Positions 1 through 64,000 of a stretch of DNA of 64,000 bases are shown in pieces. Numbering within the stretch: the first letter of the stretch is position 1; each line of letters opens with the position of its first letter. The DNA comes from Thamnaconus septentrionalis (taxonomy: Eukaryota; Chordata; Actinopteri; Tetraodontiformes; Monacanthidae). The notes beneath the pieces are model-generated. The model was not told where the DNA came from and ran no database searches. It worked only from the letters and a program-made list of their open reading frames with translations. The translations under genes were made by a program, and so were the position numbers. The stretch lies in NCBI GenBank assembly GCA_009823395.1, contig CM020515.1, positions 14,363,489 through 14,427,488 of the forward strand, written 5' to 3'.

Positions 1-4
1 GGCC

Positions 5-149
5 CAGGGGCGGGCAAACCTTTTGACTGGTGGGCCACTTTGGGTTGTAGAATTTGACAGAGAGGGCAGAGCAGGAGCAGATGGAAGGAGTGTTTTGGTG
101 ACCCAAGTCATAGGAGAAAAAATATATCATAGGATGTGTAGAAAATGAT
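5..149 (-). mobile_element. hAT-type MITE fragment (family A, copy 1)
   Basis: The stretch beginning CAGGGGCGGGCAAACC is the reverse complement of the right half of the elements at 4236-4598 and 7926-8299. It includes the shared blocks for 'gggtcaccaaaacactcc' and 'tttctacatatcc'. Only about 145 bp are present; the other half is missing and different sequence follows. Confidence 0.7.
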
Positions 150-166
150 AGACTAGCATTTTTCAA

Positions 167-236
167 TTTGAATTGGGTCACGACATTATAAGGAAAAAAA
201 ATGTGAGTCCTGAGACTCCACCAGTTGAGAACCACT
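167..236 (-). mobile_element. fragment of a second hAT-like element
   Basis: The sequence ends in CCAGTTGAGAACCACTA, the reverse complement of the common hAT terminus (C/T)AGTGGTTCTCAACTGG. It also carries an internal GGGTCACGAC motif seen in that class. It abuts copy 1 of family A, giving a composite of two transposon remnants just upstream of a TRIM exon. Confidence 0.45.
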
Positions 237-294
237 AATCTATAAGTTCCATAAGGTGAATCGATGAGGTGGTCTTCATTTTATTTTTCTTTAG

Positions 295-2198
295 AACCAA
301 ACCCAGGCCACGGAGACGCAGATCAAAGCCGAGTTTGAGCAGCTGCGGGAGGTCCTGCAGAGGGAGGAGACGGCCCGCCTGGCCGCCCTGCAGCAGGAGA
401 GCGAGGAGAAGAAGGAGCTGGTGAGGAAGAAGTCGGAGGGCATCACCACCGGAATCCTCACCTTCTCCCACGCCGTCATCGCCGTGGAGAACGAGATTGT
501 GTCCGCCGACGCCCTCTTCCTGAAGGTGGGAGGAGAAACAACACAGTGTTGGTCCCTATCGTCAGAGGTGGCAAAAATATTCATATTTCGTACTGAAGTA
601 AAAGTATGGAATTTGTAAAAAAAAAAACTGGTTAAAGTAAAAGTGCTGATTCAACCCCTTTTCTGAAGTTAAAGTGGGAAAGTACAGTTCGGAAATGTAC
701 TTAAGTAAAAAGTTAACTTTTTTTTTGCAGTAAATGAATCAATACATTTGTTGATAAGCCGAGGCAATCCTGAAGTAACAAAGTAGTTACTTCAGGTAGT
801 TTATTTCCCAACTCTGCCAACCGTGTAGACTCCCCGTGACAGTTTCTCTTTTCTCTCTTTCAGAACTATAACAGCACAAAGAAAAGGTGAGCGTCCCTCT
901 GCGCCTACTTGTGTGACGTTTTCAACACAGAGCGAATCAACATTGAGTACGTTTCCTCACCATTTCCTCGTTCAGAATGCAGCTCCAACAGAAACTTCCT
1001 GGAAAGGTGTCCGGCGCTCTCATCACCGTCGCCAAGCACCTCAGCTCTCTCAAGTACCACGTCTGGGAGAAGATGGTGGACCTGGTCCAGTACAGTAAGC
1101 CCACCTGCTAGTTAAAGGTCCAGTGTGTCAGATTTTTAAGAAACCCGCCTGACAACGTGTTTCGTATTTAGTGCACCATCAGGTGGGCTTCCATTTTCAT
1201 GACTATTGACATTGCAGTTTCTCACTGAAAGCATCAAAACTACGTATGAACACACATGGAATTATGTAGGAATCAAGAAAAGTGTAAAATAACTCAAAAA
1301 TAGCCACCACATTTCAAAATAGCCACCTTCCATAAAAAGCATATTTAGAGTTATTTAATGTGTTTTTCATTGCTGCATAATTACATATATCTCGCTCATA
1401 TATTTGATGTCTTCGGTATATTCAGTATCAGTAAACTTTTGACTGGTAGTTTACATCAGAACCATTCAAAGGGTAGCTAAACTCTTTAATTAATGTATTT
1501 TACAGGCAGTATGTTGTGCTTTTACCAATATAAAAATCATAAATCCAAATTTGACACACTGGACCTTCAAGAAAACAAGTGTTTCCACTGTCTTTGATGG
1601 GTCACCTTTAACCAGCGTCTGCCCCCTCCCCCCGTCAGCACCCATCACCCTGGACCCCAACACGGCCTACTCCTGGCTCTCCCTGTCGGCCGACCTGACG
1701 GCCGTCGCCAACGGCGGCTCCCTCCAGCAGCTGCCCGAGAACCCGGAGCGATTCGGCCACTTTGTCTTCGTGCTGGGCTCGCAGGGCTTCTCATCAGGCC
1801 GCCACGCCTGGGAGGTGGAGGTGAGCGACAAGAGCGACTGGATGCTGGGCGTGGTGCGCCAGTCCATCGACCGCAAGGGACGCATCTCAGGCTGCCCCGA
1901 GGGCGGCTTCTGGATGATCTCGCACTACGAGGGCGAGTACTCGGCCATGACCCGGCCCGGCACGCAGTTGCACCCGCCCGGCAAGCTGACCCGCGTCCGG
2001 GTGCAGCTGGACTACGAGGCGGGCGAGGTGGCCTTCTCCGACCCCGTCGCTATGGCGCCCATCTACACCTTCAGCGACTCTTTCACCGAGGCCATGTACC
2101 CCTTCTTCTGCCCCGGGGCCAACATCAATGGGAATAACCCCAAACCACTCAAGATCTGCCCGGCCAAGGTGGCCGTGTGGAACAGCGCCACATGGTGA
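295..2198 (+). CDS. TRIM-family B30.2/SPRY protein, 3' four exons (5' partial)
   Basis: Four exons join in phase: 295-525 (77 codons, coiled coil rich in E/Q/K/L), 864-886 (the 23-bp mini-exon typical of TRIM genes), 976-1094 and 1639-2198, ending in TGA. The last exon encodes a complete PRY-SPRY (B30.2) domain: LDPNTA at its start, WEVEV in the middle and LDYEAGEV later, the three standard B30.2 motifs. Family knowledge: such proteins are usually RING E3 ubiquitin ligases whose B30.2 domain recognises the target. The RING and B-box exons must lie left of the window, so ligase activity cannot be confirmed here. The segment before the B30.2 domain resembles the nuclear factor 7 / zinc-binding A33-like fish TRIM group; the exact paralogue is not resolved. 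All exon phases are intact. The gene is convergent with the reductase gene, with stop codons about 190 bp apart. Confidence 0.88.
563..816 (+). mobile_element. hAT-like MITE in TRIM intron
   Basis: The element starts CAGAGGTGG and ends CCAACTCTG, imperfect inverted ends. The interior holds the 'gaagtaaaagta' and 'acttaagtaaaaagtta' blocks common in teleost hAT MITEs. Flanking 8-mers CCTATCGT and CCAACCGT agree at 6 of 8 positions, consistent with an old 8-bp target duplication. It lies between the 77-codon exon and the 23-bp exon of the TRIM gene. Confidence 0.55.
1116..1566 (+). mobile_element. TTAA-site MITE with internal Tc1-like segment
   Basis: Inverted ends AGGTCCAGTGTGTCA and TTGACACACTGGACCT enclose about 450 bp. 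The flanks are TTAA (1112-1115) and TCAA (1567-1570), consistent with a TTAA target of the piggyBac/Kolobok kind with one later change. Inside, about 1190-1340 matches a familiar fish Tc1-like sequence ('catgactattgacattg', 'gcatcaaaactacgtatgaa', 'aatagccacctt'), so the element appears to contain a piece of another transposon. It sits in the intron before the B30.2 exon. Confidence 0.6.
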
Positions 2199-2321
2199 TG
2201 GTAAAAGGAAAAAGCGCGTCTATTTTTGTTGTTTTCTTAAATTTAACAATGTAGACAGGAAAGAACTCTGAAGAAAAAAAAAAGGCAGGCAGCAACATTT
2301 TAGTTTCAATTACTATTTTGT

Positions 2322-2327
2322 TTTATT
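2322..2327 (-). terminator. candidate polyadenylation signal of the reductase gene
   Basis: AATAAA on the minus strand, about 61 bases after the stop codon of the carbonyl-reductase-like gene. Spacing is plausible for a short 3' UTR; no transcript evidence. Confidence 0.4.
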
Positions 2328-2387
2328 TTGTTTTTAAAAAAGAAAAACAAGCACGCATTGATTGAAGCGCCGGTGGGGTGTTCGAGG

Positions 2388-5017
2388 CTACCATGGGATG
2401 ACCTGGCCTTGGTAGTCCAAGAAGGATCCGGTTTGGTCCGCGGTCAAGGAAGCCATGACTTGAAGCATCCCCCGCACGCTCTCCGGAGCATCAATCATCC
2501 CCTGGTGGTCGATACAAGGATATGCAAACAAAACATTTCGGATCAGGACTCACACACAGGATGCAAATCCTCCTCACTTTCATCATGTAACAGCCAAAAT
2601 AGTCTTTCTGCTATGTGCTTTGCAGCGACAACACGCTGCTGAAACTGTGCAGGTTTGTTGCCGTTTGAACAATCAGTTTGAATTCCTAATAAGATTTATT
2701 AAGTCTTTTTTTTCATCATTTGAATGCCACTGCAAATGAAAAGGAGGGAAAACAGCCTGAATAATGGATGGAGACGCTGAGGTGTGAAATAAGATTCAAG
2801 GAGCAAGGCGAGGTGAACAGCAGGGCGACGAACAGCAGGTGCCTGTTTTGAATTGCTTTCTTTGCTTGAGGTTTCTGGAACACTCAGGACTTTACCAGAC
2901 AGCTGTGAAATTTCTGTAAAATTTGCATCTCTGACAAAAAACCACACGTGAGCTCAGTTCCAGACTGAGGAGTCAAACAAGATATTTATCTCCGGAGCAA
3001 TAAAGTGTGAGTATTCCTCCACTATCTTTGTTCTTCTTTATCTTTTCCCAGTGTGTATGACCTCTAGTGAGGTGCATGAAAACTGCTGTGTGACTCACGT
3101 CTTCTCCACCCATGCGGGTCCGCACCCACCCAGGGTGCAGCAGGAAAACAGGATTCCTTCCTGCCTCAGCTCCTCGGCAGCGCACACGGTCAACATGTTG
3201 AGACACACCTGAAGGGGGAAAACGAAAGGAAATTTACTAAAGGACAGACGATGATACAACGCCTTTGAGGAAGTCAGTGTGGGAGATTATCACTGGCCTT
3301 GCTGGTGCGGTAGCCCAGGGCTAAGGCCCCGAACACGGACAATGTCTCCCTGACGGACTGCAGCGAGCAGAGGGCCGTGGAGATGTTGACCACAGCGGCT
3401 TTCTTGAAGGACATCCCCGGGATGTCGCTGGCCTTGGCTGCTGCTCGAAGCTGAGGCAGGAACTCCTGGTCAAAAGAGGAAAAAAGCAAAAAAATATCAG
3501 GAAAATCTTGCGTTCACGTGGAATTGGTGCACCGTCCAGGCTCTGGAGATGTTCTCTGTCTCCCACAGCTGTTGCACAGCTGTAGGAGAGCACAGCAGTT
3601 TGATAGAATGGAAAGAATTCAACTCAATGCTAAACAATCCACGACTACGGAGGCCTTGTGCTTAAGTGCGCCTTCTGGCTAACAACACGGGGTTAATGTC
3701 CTCTTTTCAGAACAACTTGAGGTCCCAGAAGCAGTGTTTTTTCGAGTCCTGCACTTGGGTCCATGTCCACTAGAGGCTTCGAATTATCTCCCTCCGTCAA
3801 ATCCCAGAACGCGGCGCTGGTGAACATTTTTTGTGGTGAAGCAATACGAACATTATTACGGCATCCATAAGAACAATACTATTGTTCTAATCCCATGGAG
3901 CATAGCTTGGTCCATAGGATTGGACCATAATAGCTCTAGTGGTCCACTTGAAGGACTTGAAGTGTGTCACTTGCTCACCTTCATGATGTTCATGGGTCCC
4001 ATGACGTTGGTGTCGAAGGACTTCTGCATGTCTTCCGCTTTGCACTCCAGCATGCCCTCTTTGAACAGGATCCCGGCGTTGTTGACCAGCAGGTTGAGGC
4101 CCCCGGTCCCCAACTTGGAGCCCACCTGCTTGGCGCACTGTTTAATGCTGCCCAGGTCAGTGGCGTCTGGCGGAGGGCGGAGAGATAAATATCACAGAAC
4201 TGCCGGGGGCCATGAAGCTGCGCGCGCGTCTAGACCAAGCATGGGCAAACTACGGCCCGGGGGCCATGTGGAGCCCGTTAGGCTTCTTAATCCGGCACAT
4301 CGAACTTGAAGAGGTTATATTAATAGTCAGAAAATAAAAAGTAGCTGTATTTCATCAATTTTGTTCAGTGTTTTAAGATTCATTTCAATAAAGTGCTAAA
4401 CACGGTTGGGCTTCAAAGACAGATATGTTGTTTTTTCAATAGACATTAAAGCACATGTTTTCTACATATCCCATGATATATTTTTTCTCCTGTGAGGTGG
4501 GTCACCAAAACACTCCATCCATCTCCAGCTGCACCGGCCCCTCTGTCAAACTTTAGAACCCATTGTGGCCCACCGGTCAAAGAGTTTCCCCACCCCTGGT
4601 CTAGACGCAGATGGTTCTCTTTCTTTTCTTTGCGAGTGTGCGTTTTGTGCCTGCGCTGTGTTTACCCAGTTGGACGACGGCGATGACGTCAGGGTGCTTC
4701 TTCGCCAGAGCCTGCAGGTCCTGTAAACACAGAGACAAGGGGAAGCAAACAGTCCCACCCGCTGTGGGTTATTTTTTATCCGCTGCGCAGTCGTTCCTCT
4801 TTTGTGGAAGAGTTCTGCTGCACAAAGAGGAAACGCTTTTTGTTTCCGCGATTCTCCCAGACTCTCTCACCTTTGCTCCGGAGCCGTCGGGGTCCCTGCA
4901 GCAGGCAAACACCTTCTTGGCCGCCGCCTTGTCGCACTCGGCCAGCTGCCTGACCATCTCCAGGCCCAGGCCTCTGTTGGCGCCGGTGATAAGCGCGGTC
5001 ACTCCCCGTGTTGCCAT
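2388..5017 (-). CDS. sniffer/C-factor-like short-chain dehydrogenase (carbonyl-reductase-like), apparent frameshift in exon 5
   Basis: Six exons in transcript order: 4871-5017, 4666-4720, 3979-4166, 3298-3465, 3099-3208, 2388-2501. The product would be about 260 residues, normal for the family. Seen: the nucleotide-binding motif TGANRGLG near residue 11, NNAG in exon 3, a serine in VNIST and the catalytic tyrosine-lysine pair in YRTSK (exon 4), HPGWVRT in exon 5, and a C-terminus ending in VIPW and a TAG stop. Known for the family: cytosolic NAD(P)H-dependent reduction of carbonyl groups; the exact substrate is not inferable. Oddities: the exon 4 donor is GC rather than GT (AAG|GCCAGT), and exon 5 is 110 bp where 111 is needed, so the HPGWVRT part is shifted relative to the start of the exon. 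Everything else is intact, so a sequence error is likelier than a dead gene. The exact paralogue is not resolved. Confidence 0.82.
3099..3208 (-). other. reductase exon 5 with apparent 1-base deletion
   Basis: Both boundaries are phase 0 (acceptor ...TTCAG, donor GTGAGT), yet the length is 110, not a multiple of three. The first half reads VCLNMLTVCAAEELRQEGIL and F in frame 1; the continuation LLHPGWVRTRMGGED is in the next frame. The break falls at TTTTCC (plus-strand 3143-3148, next to an A4 run). Restoring one base gives exactly 37 codons and a sequence collinear with the family. Confidence 0.75.
4236..4598 (+). mobile_element. hAT-type MITE (family A, copy 2) with perfect 8-bp target duplication
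   Basis: Starts CAAGCATGGGCAAACT and ends in CCCCACCCCTG, imperfect inverted ends. It is flanked by the perfect 8-bp repeat GTCTAGAC at 4228-4235 and 4599-4606. The site fits the nTCTAGAn preference described for Charlie-type hAT transposons. No transposase reading frame; about 363 bp. Inserted in the intron between exons 2 and 3 of the reductase gene. Confidence 0.88.
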
Positions 5018-6110
5018 TTCCTCTGCTTGGACTTGGACTGAGCAACTGGCCGTTCGCTCCAGTGTTTTGTTTTGATACGTTGTCACGCCCCCGAATCTGA
5101 TAGCAGGCCAGAAGAACGTGTGCGTGGGTGTGTGTGAGTGAAACATTTTTTTAGAACAATATCTGCCCCGCCTCAGTGCTTTTAGCAAGTCACTGTGACT
5201 TTTCAGGTGTGTCAAGTTTGACTAATACCCTCATTAGGCAGGTTTGTAGTAGGCTTGAAGAGGTTCTGCTGGGAACTATGGCACACTAGTGCACACCTCG
5301 GTGGCCAAAGAAATCCGTACTCGAGCGGCGAGAAGCTGTGCGACTGAGTTTAATATTTACATAAGGTCATCTGTTTTGTCAACACTAAGGCTACAGGTGC
5401 AGATTTGCCTACAGAGATTCTGCTTTGCATTCCCGCCACATGGCTAGACGAGTCGTAAACAAATGAAAAAATAAAAAATATATGCACAGATGCTCGCTGC
5501 ACCGGCACATTTTTTTTTCATTTTGTCAGCAGAAAAACAATCTGGATTTTCTTTCCGGAAAGAAGCCAAACCGGATAATTGATTTTGAATCCCAATCAGC
5601 AAAACGGGTCACATTCATTTTTTTTCAATTTATTTCAATAAATGCACTGAATATTTGTTTCGCAAAGCTTAGAAATTTGTCAGAGGACTGACTTGCAACC
5701 CTTCCGTCACAAAAACAAGCCTTACATTAAAACCCACACGGCTATTACTGAGTGGAATTTCACTATGGTTCATGTAAAAAATAAATAAATAAAAATAAAA
5801 TGAAATATAACAATCTGTACGCCTAGAGCCTGTCGTGTCACAAAAAAACCAAGCTGGTGTCAGGACAACTCACAGAGACCGACAGAAAAAGAAGAAGCAG
5901 GACCTCAAGAAAACATGTTTGAGAACAAGTTCTGTTTCCTGTTCGAGGGAACTGATCCTGGATAAGACATGAAATCAAAACAAAATCAAAATGTCAGCTT
6001 TTGACATAAAACTAAAAGCCCTGCATGGGTGATGCATGCTGGACGCCTCCCTGTGTCAACACGGCTGCTTTTTTATTCCTCCACTTGCTGGTGAGCATGA
6101 AACAAATGTG

Positions 6111-6148
<38 letters not shown>

Positions 6149-6820
6149 AGTAGTCAGGGTAGGAAAGTTTCCAAAAGGCATTCATCAAGAACCTTCACCC
6201 GATTTGGGGGAAAGATTAGAAAGACGGGCGTCACTTTTTATGTACGTTGACAACATTAACGTGTGACAAAACACATCGACACGGTGAAGGACATGAAGAA
6301 CGAGAAGAAGAAGGAGAAGAAAAAGGAGAAGAAGAAGAGGAACGCGCCGCCACTTTCCTTTGGCTGTCCGGAGTAAATTGGCAGTGTCTTGCTCTCCATC
6401 CAGAAGCGTACATGCACATTCGCTCGCGCACGTCCACGCGCAACCATACCAACCTCATACACACACACACACACGATGCAGTACGTAACATGCACATACA
6501 CAGATTATAAATACTTTTTTTTGTCTTCATAAATGTCATTAAATGCACTTCTGTGTCCGCAGCTCTGGGCTTGGGAAAATAAAAAGGTGCATAAATAAAA
6601 CATTCCCCATCCGTGAGAAAAGGTCCATGCACGTCCTTTGAGTTGACCCAGAATGAATATGAAAAGGCCCGTCTTGCCATCTGGCGACATCCCTCGTGTG
6701 CCTCGGCATGTTCTGCACGCGTGCTGCTGCGAGTGTCTCTTTCTCTCCCGTCTGCCGACGCCTGGACGGTGCACTTGTCTTGTTTTTTCATTTTTGATTT
6801 GTTTTTTCCCCCGGTGCCTC
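5018..6820. other. intergenic region between reductase 5' end and kcnt 3' end
   Basis: This stretch should hold the reductase promoter and 5' UTR (near 5018-5300) and the 3' UTR of the channel gene (below 6821). A TG microsatellite lies at about 6113-6146. A possible minus-strand AATAAA for kcnt lies near 6071-6076, about 745 bases past the stop. Open frames here are low-complexity (for example GAA-rich 6297-6345) and no gene is recognised. Confidence 0.6.
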
Positions 6821-46202
<39,382 letters not shown>

Positions 46203-46700
46203 GGTCCTCCTCCTCTAGAATCCGGAGACTTGGCTTTTCACTGTAAAATCGCAGAGGAGCTGGACCCCCCACCCCCCCCTACCCCACCTCCCGCCTCCCC
46301 CACTCACACCCCAACTTGGCTCCTCTTCCGTGCGCTGTATTCAAAATTGAGATTAACAACGCGCACGCTGGTCCATCTCATGGCATCGCCAAATGAGCAA
46401 GAGGAAGAGAGTAGAAGAAAAAAAAGGCACAACTTCTTCTTTTTGCGTCAACGCAGATCTACTTTGCCCTCGCGCCGCGGCAACAGGTCGACTCCATCCG
46501 TCGGCGTGAGGGGAGGCTCCACTACTTGTGCTGTGACAGCCAGAGAGCAACTGGTTGTCTCTGTCGGCAGCATCACCAGCAGCGGCGGCGGCGGCAGCAG
46601 CAGCTGCAGCAGCATCCTCCCAGCTCGAGCTACGCATGGGCGCGCTCTCTGTAAGCGACTGTTGCGCACGGTTTTTCATTCAAGGAACAACCAAAAAAAG
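46203..46700 (-). promoter_or_regulatory. GC-rich kcnt 5' flank / 5' UTR
   Basis: Sequence just upstream of the kcnt ATG is GC-rich and CpG-containing, with GCN repeats (about 46570-46615), an AT-poor composition unlike surrounding introns, and a C-rich block (G-rich on the transcript strand) at 46265-46301. This fits a CpG-type vertebrate promoter. No TATA box placed. A possible splice acceptor (TTTTACAG) lies near 46240, so part of the 5' UTR could be on a separate exon. Confidence 0.5.
46265..46301 (-). promoter_or_regulatory. G-rich tract upstream of kcnt start (potential G-quadruplex)
   Basis: On the minus (transcribed) strand this reads as repeated runs of 3-8 G (GGGGGAGGCGGGAGGTGGGG and onward), 63 to 99 bases before the ATG. 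It may lie in the promoter or the 5' UTR. Confidence 0.5.
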
Positions 46701-48253
46701 CAACACTCACACCCGACCCCCAACCACCACACCACACCCCACTCCGCCTCCGCTTTGTTTCACACCCCAAAACAGATCGAGCGTCACCTGAAACCCTGCG
46801 TGATAAAAGCTGTCAGGAATTTTACATTCAATTACAGAAAATACTGGAAATTTTACATATAAAATACTGTTTGTTTTCCCCCAGACCTCAACCTCCCCCT
46901 GCAGACCTGCGCACGTTTGACTAAGTAAAGCTTATTATTATGAGTTAAACCGCGTCCCTGCTCGTTAAAATCCAGGTAGTAACTGTTGTACTTGTTGAGG
47001 ATTGTATTGCGGATAGATGTGAGTGCGCCTGATGCGCTCCCTGTGTACGCTTCTGTGCTGTCACCAGGTACAGAAAACTGAAGTGGGAGACAAAGCAGAG
47101 GGAGAAAAAAGTCTGTCAAAAACAAAAAAATTCAACACTTTGATTCACACAAGTGATTATGACTCTCAAAACTATTCGGTTCAAGAAGAACTGGTGTATG
47201 TCGCCGGTAATACTCGATGATTGCTGCTCTCACTGATTCATTAATAATGAGAATTGACAGTTCAAGCGTCTGTTAACCCAGTCGTGTATTGGAACAAAGC
47301 GGGCTGCTGTGCTGCAGGGTCTGGACGCAGCTGTTTGTCACTCATTCACTGCATGGCTCATATTGACTCCTGGTTCTGACAGACTCTCTAATGAAATTCA
47401 AATACAGGGACTCGCGAGGCCCGTTGACTCAAAGCCCGCAGACAACAGGTGTTATTCAAATGAACTTCCAACGATTAATTATTCGCGCAGTGTTACGCGT
47501 AGATAAAGCGGCAGCTTTGTGAGGCCCCTGACAAACCTCTTCCCTCAGAGGGCCGCCGAGGATTACTGTCTGCTGAATTAATGAGCAGTTGAAGAATGAC
47601 GAAGACAATTGGGGGACGAGTCACGTGTTTTATGAGAAACGGGGATGTGCGTTTGTAACCTCCAACACTTTTTGCCCCCCGACCCGTTAGACTGCAATCG
47701 CAGGTAAAAACAACAAACAGCCCTTCGCAAATGTAACTTGCAGGGCTCGTCAATCCAACTGTCAGCCCTGTTGGCACTAATTTGTCTATCTTGCCCTCTG
47801 GTGGTCATCAAGACACAAGCACACTTTCGTGCGGTAGATTAGTGTGGCTGTGCAGATGGAAGGTTTTGAACTCAGATGATGCACTTACTTCTCAACGGTG
47901 TTTTCTGGCAAAAAAAAAAAGAAGAAAAAAGATTGAGATAAATAACCTCTGAAATGCCCAGAGACGCGACGAGGGGTTCACAGAGAGGCAAAAACATTTC
48001 AAGTAGGCGGTCCTTGCTGCGTAGCCATGGTAACAACAAAAAGTGACTGAGCAATACACACAGGAGAGACAGTACTTGTGTTTTTCGAAGCTAATTTCAA
48101 CGCAATTCAGTCGCACATTATCATAACATGTACTTTGAAGACACTGGCTGCTGCAGGAGCCTGATGGATACGATAAGAGCTAGTTATGTCTCTGCCAACA
48201 ATGCACACAAAGATTAAAAAAAAGCAAGCCAATAAAGAAGAAGAATAAAAACA
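46701..48253. other. intergenic region between kcnt 5' flank and qtrt1 3' end
   Basis: About 1.5 kb with no recognised coding sequence or transposon. It may carry distal kcnt promoter elements. Open frames are short and unsupported. Confidence 0.5.
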
Positions 48254-48259
48254 TTTATT
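48254..48259 (-). terminator. candidate polyadenylation signal of qtrt1
   Basis: AATAAA on the minus strand about 61 bases past the qtrt1 stop codon. Confidence 0.5.
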
Positions 48260-48319
48260 TTGAAGATATAAAAACTTTCAGTCAATGTTTGCAAACAGAT
48301 GGCCTGTGTGGCCTGAGCT

Positions 48320-63054
<14,735 letters not shown>

Positions 63055-63255
63055 GTAACTGGGTCAGACCGGCGGACGTGGTCACCCCATGGGATGGTTG
63101 GCATGAGGAAGAAAAGGCGTCTCCTTTTCTCTGTGGCCGTCCATCTCTGCCATCTCCAGTGGAATCAGCCCCTCCCCCCTGTCTCGCCATGTCACCGTCC
63201 ATTGCCCACCGAAACCACACGTTGCTCCATCCCTTCTCAATGGCCATATCAAACA

Positions 63256-63738
<483 letters not shown>

Positions 63739-64000
63739 TATAGAGATATATATATTTTTCCACAATCCCATATTTTTGTTGGAGTACTTTTTCTTTGTGC
63801 ACCACTTTTACCATTACAAAGTGTGCATCGTGGTGTTGCCATTGTTTTTTTTTTTTCAACTTGTACTCAGAATTTGCAACAAAGCACATCGCCTGCGACG
63901 AGGAAGTCGTTCACATACTGCTTGGCTCGGTTTTTTGATAGTGAAACTAAGTTTTGTCTTTTTTTTTTTTCCCCTTTTCAACTTTGTAGTTTTTTTTACT
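63739..64000. other. dnm2 intron to right edge
   Basis: Intronic sequence with poly-T runs; no further dnm2 exon is visible before the window ends. Confidence 0.6.

Overview
The window is vertebrate nuclear DNA, most likely from a ray-finned (teleost) fish. All genes are split into short exons with GT/GC...AG introns. Introns hold long dinucleotide microsatellites and several short non-autonomous DNA transposons (hAT, Tc1/mariner and TTAA types) typical of fish genomes. Nothing prokaryotic, viral or CRISPR-like is present. Genes were built exon by exon from protein similarity recalled for each family, splice sites and reading phase. No alignment program was run.

Layout, left to right. (1) 295-2198 (+): last four exons of a TRIM-family gene ending in a B30.2/SPRY domain; its 5' part lies outside the window. 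(2) 2388-5017 (-): a six-exon short-chain dehydrogenase/reductase of the sniffer/C-factor carbonyl-reductase-like group, convergent with the TRIM gene. Its fifth exon has an apparent 1-base deletion, and one intron uses a GC donor. (3) 6821-46202 (-): a complete 30-exon sodium-activated potassium channel gene (KCNT/Slo2, Slack/Slick family), about 1238 codons. One coding exon is one base too long and one 57-bp exon looks like an optional cassette. (4) 48320-51478 (-): complete nine-exon qtrt1, the catalytic subunit of tRNA-guanine transglycosylase. (5) 52353 to beyond the right edge (+): 5' part of dnm2 (dynamin 2), exons 1-9 plus both mutually exclusive versions of exon 10.

The most interesting point is synteny. 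In human, DNM1 is linked to KCNT1 (9q34) and DNM3 to KCNT2 (1q), while DNM2 and QTRT1 (19p13) have no KCNT neighbour. Here a KCNT gene with mixed KCNT1-like and KCNT2-like residues sits directly beside qtrt1 and dnm2. It may be the third member of this ancient duplication family, lost in mammals.

The genes are not an operon. qtrt1 and dnm2 are head to head across about 0.87 kb and may share a promoter region. The kcnt gene lies downstream of qtrt1 on the same strand. Both apparent frameshifts fall at A/T homopolymers in otherwise intact, well-conserved genes, so consensus-sequence error is the simplest explanation.
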